Below, piece by piece: positions 6,082 through 6,136 of a stretch of 6,136 bases of DNA. Every line of letters begins with the position of its first letter. Within the stretch, counting starts at the first letter, position 1. Below the pieces are notes generated by a model, which saw nothing but the letters and a program-made list of their open reading frames with translations, was not told the DNA's origin and ran no database searches. The stretch is from an uncultured Clostridia bacterium. Lineage in GTDB: Bacteria > Bacillota > Clostridia > Oscillospirales > Ruminococcaceae. The position numbers and the translations under genes were made by a program. The DNA is taken from NCBI GenBank assembly GCA_947427325.1, contig CANEHP010000132.1:1-6136 (forward strand). The letters are read 5' to 3'.

Positions 6082-6136
6082 TTCTCGTTCGCATTCTCGT
6101 TCGCATTCTCGTTCGCATTCTCGTTCGCATTCTCGT
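6082..6136. repeat. 12-base minisatellite running off the window edge
   Basis: TTCTCGTTCGCA is repeated four times without a mismatch (6082-6093, 6094-6105, 6106-6117, 6118-6129), followed by the first seven bases of a fifth copy, and it continues beyond the window. Perfect identity implies recent expansion by slippage or strong homogenisation. The period is four codons, so every frame stays open: read on the minus strand it gives Met-Arg-Thr-Arg repeats. It might be the start or end of a repeat-containing gene lying to the right, but no start signal is visible here. Confidence 0.9.

Larger units (their letters stand above)
5801..6136. other. Gene-free 3' flank holding hairpins, two repeat arrays and a terminator
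   Basis: No believable coding region lies in these 336 bases. From left to right they contain a small stem-loop with a T run (5802-5825), an imperfect hairpin (GAACAGG 5831-5837 with CC-T-TGTTC 5849-5856), an array of 31-32-base repeats (5881-6006), a strong terminator (5977-6022), a TGTGCTG-rich stretch (about 6036-6076), and a 12-base minisatellite reaching the window edge. TGCTGATTTTTG at 6070-6081 repeats the core of the 32-base unit. T-rich composition on the plus strand distinguishes this region from the genes. Confidence 0.6.

Noticed and set aside
5702..6130. Minus-strand open frame of 142 codons beginning with Met-Arg-Thr-Arg repeats
   Set aside because: It arises from the 12-base minisatellite and the T-rich flank, overlaps the permease 3' end antisense, crosses a terminator structure, lacks a ribosome binding site and has low-complexity Lys/Thr/Arg-rich content with no family likeness.

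Overview
The window looks like part of a Gram-positive chromosome, most likely from the class Clostridia (gut Ruminococcus, Oscillospira or Lachnospira-type relatives). This is inferred from the near-consensus TTGACA-N16-TATAAT promoter, strong purine-rich ribosome binding sites, moderate GC content, the standard code, and gene families typical of Firmicutes cell-envelope defence. No marker gene here fixes the genus.

All convincing genes lie on the plus strand and form one apparent operon. A promoter at 93-120 and a roughly 110-base leader with short direct repeats precede (1) a BcrA/LanF-type ABC ATPase (235-1176). After it come (2) a membrane-anchored VanY-type D,D-carboxypeptidase of peptidase family M15B (1214-2089), (3) a large ABC-2 type permease with one N-terminal helix, a long extracytoplasmic domain and a C-terminal membrane bundle (2193-3968), and (4) a tandem paralogue of that permease (4002-5800). 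The fourth gene is broken by an in-frame TAA at 4989-4991 and a one-base frameshift at the C run 5237-5240. A GC-rich hairpin sits between genes 2 and 3. A 17-bp stem followed by seven T residues (5977-6022) is a good intrinsic terminator for the operon.

Inferred working model: the ATPase powers one or both permeases to remove, or sense, a membrane-active or cell-wall-targeting peptide antibiotic. The carboxypeptidase trims the terminal D-Ala from peptidoglycan precursors. Together they resemble a resistance or self-immunity module directed at lipid II or the envelope. With the second permease broken, the module is either decaying or working with a single permease type.

The last 336 bases hold no believable gene. 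They contain an array of about four diverged 31-32-base repeats, each able to fold on itself, the last of which is built into the terminator. A perfect 12-base minisatellite runs off the right edge. I found no RNA genes, CRISPR array, insertion sequence or integrase.
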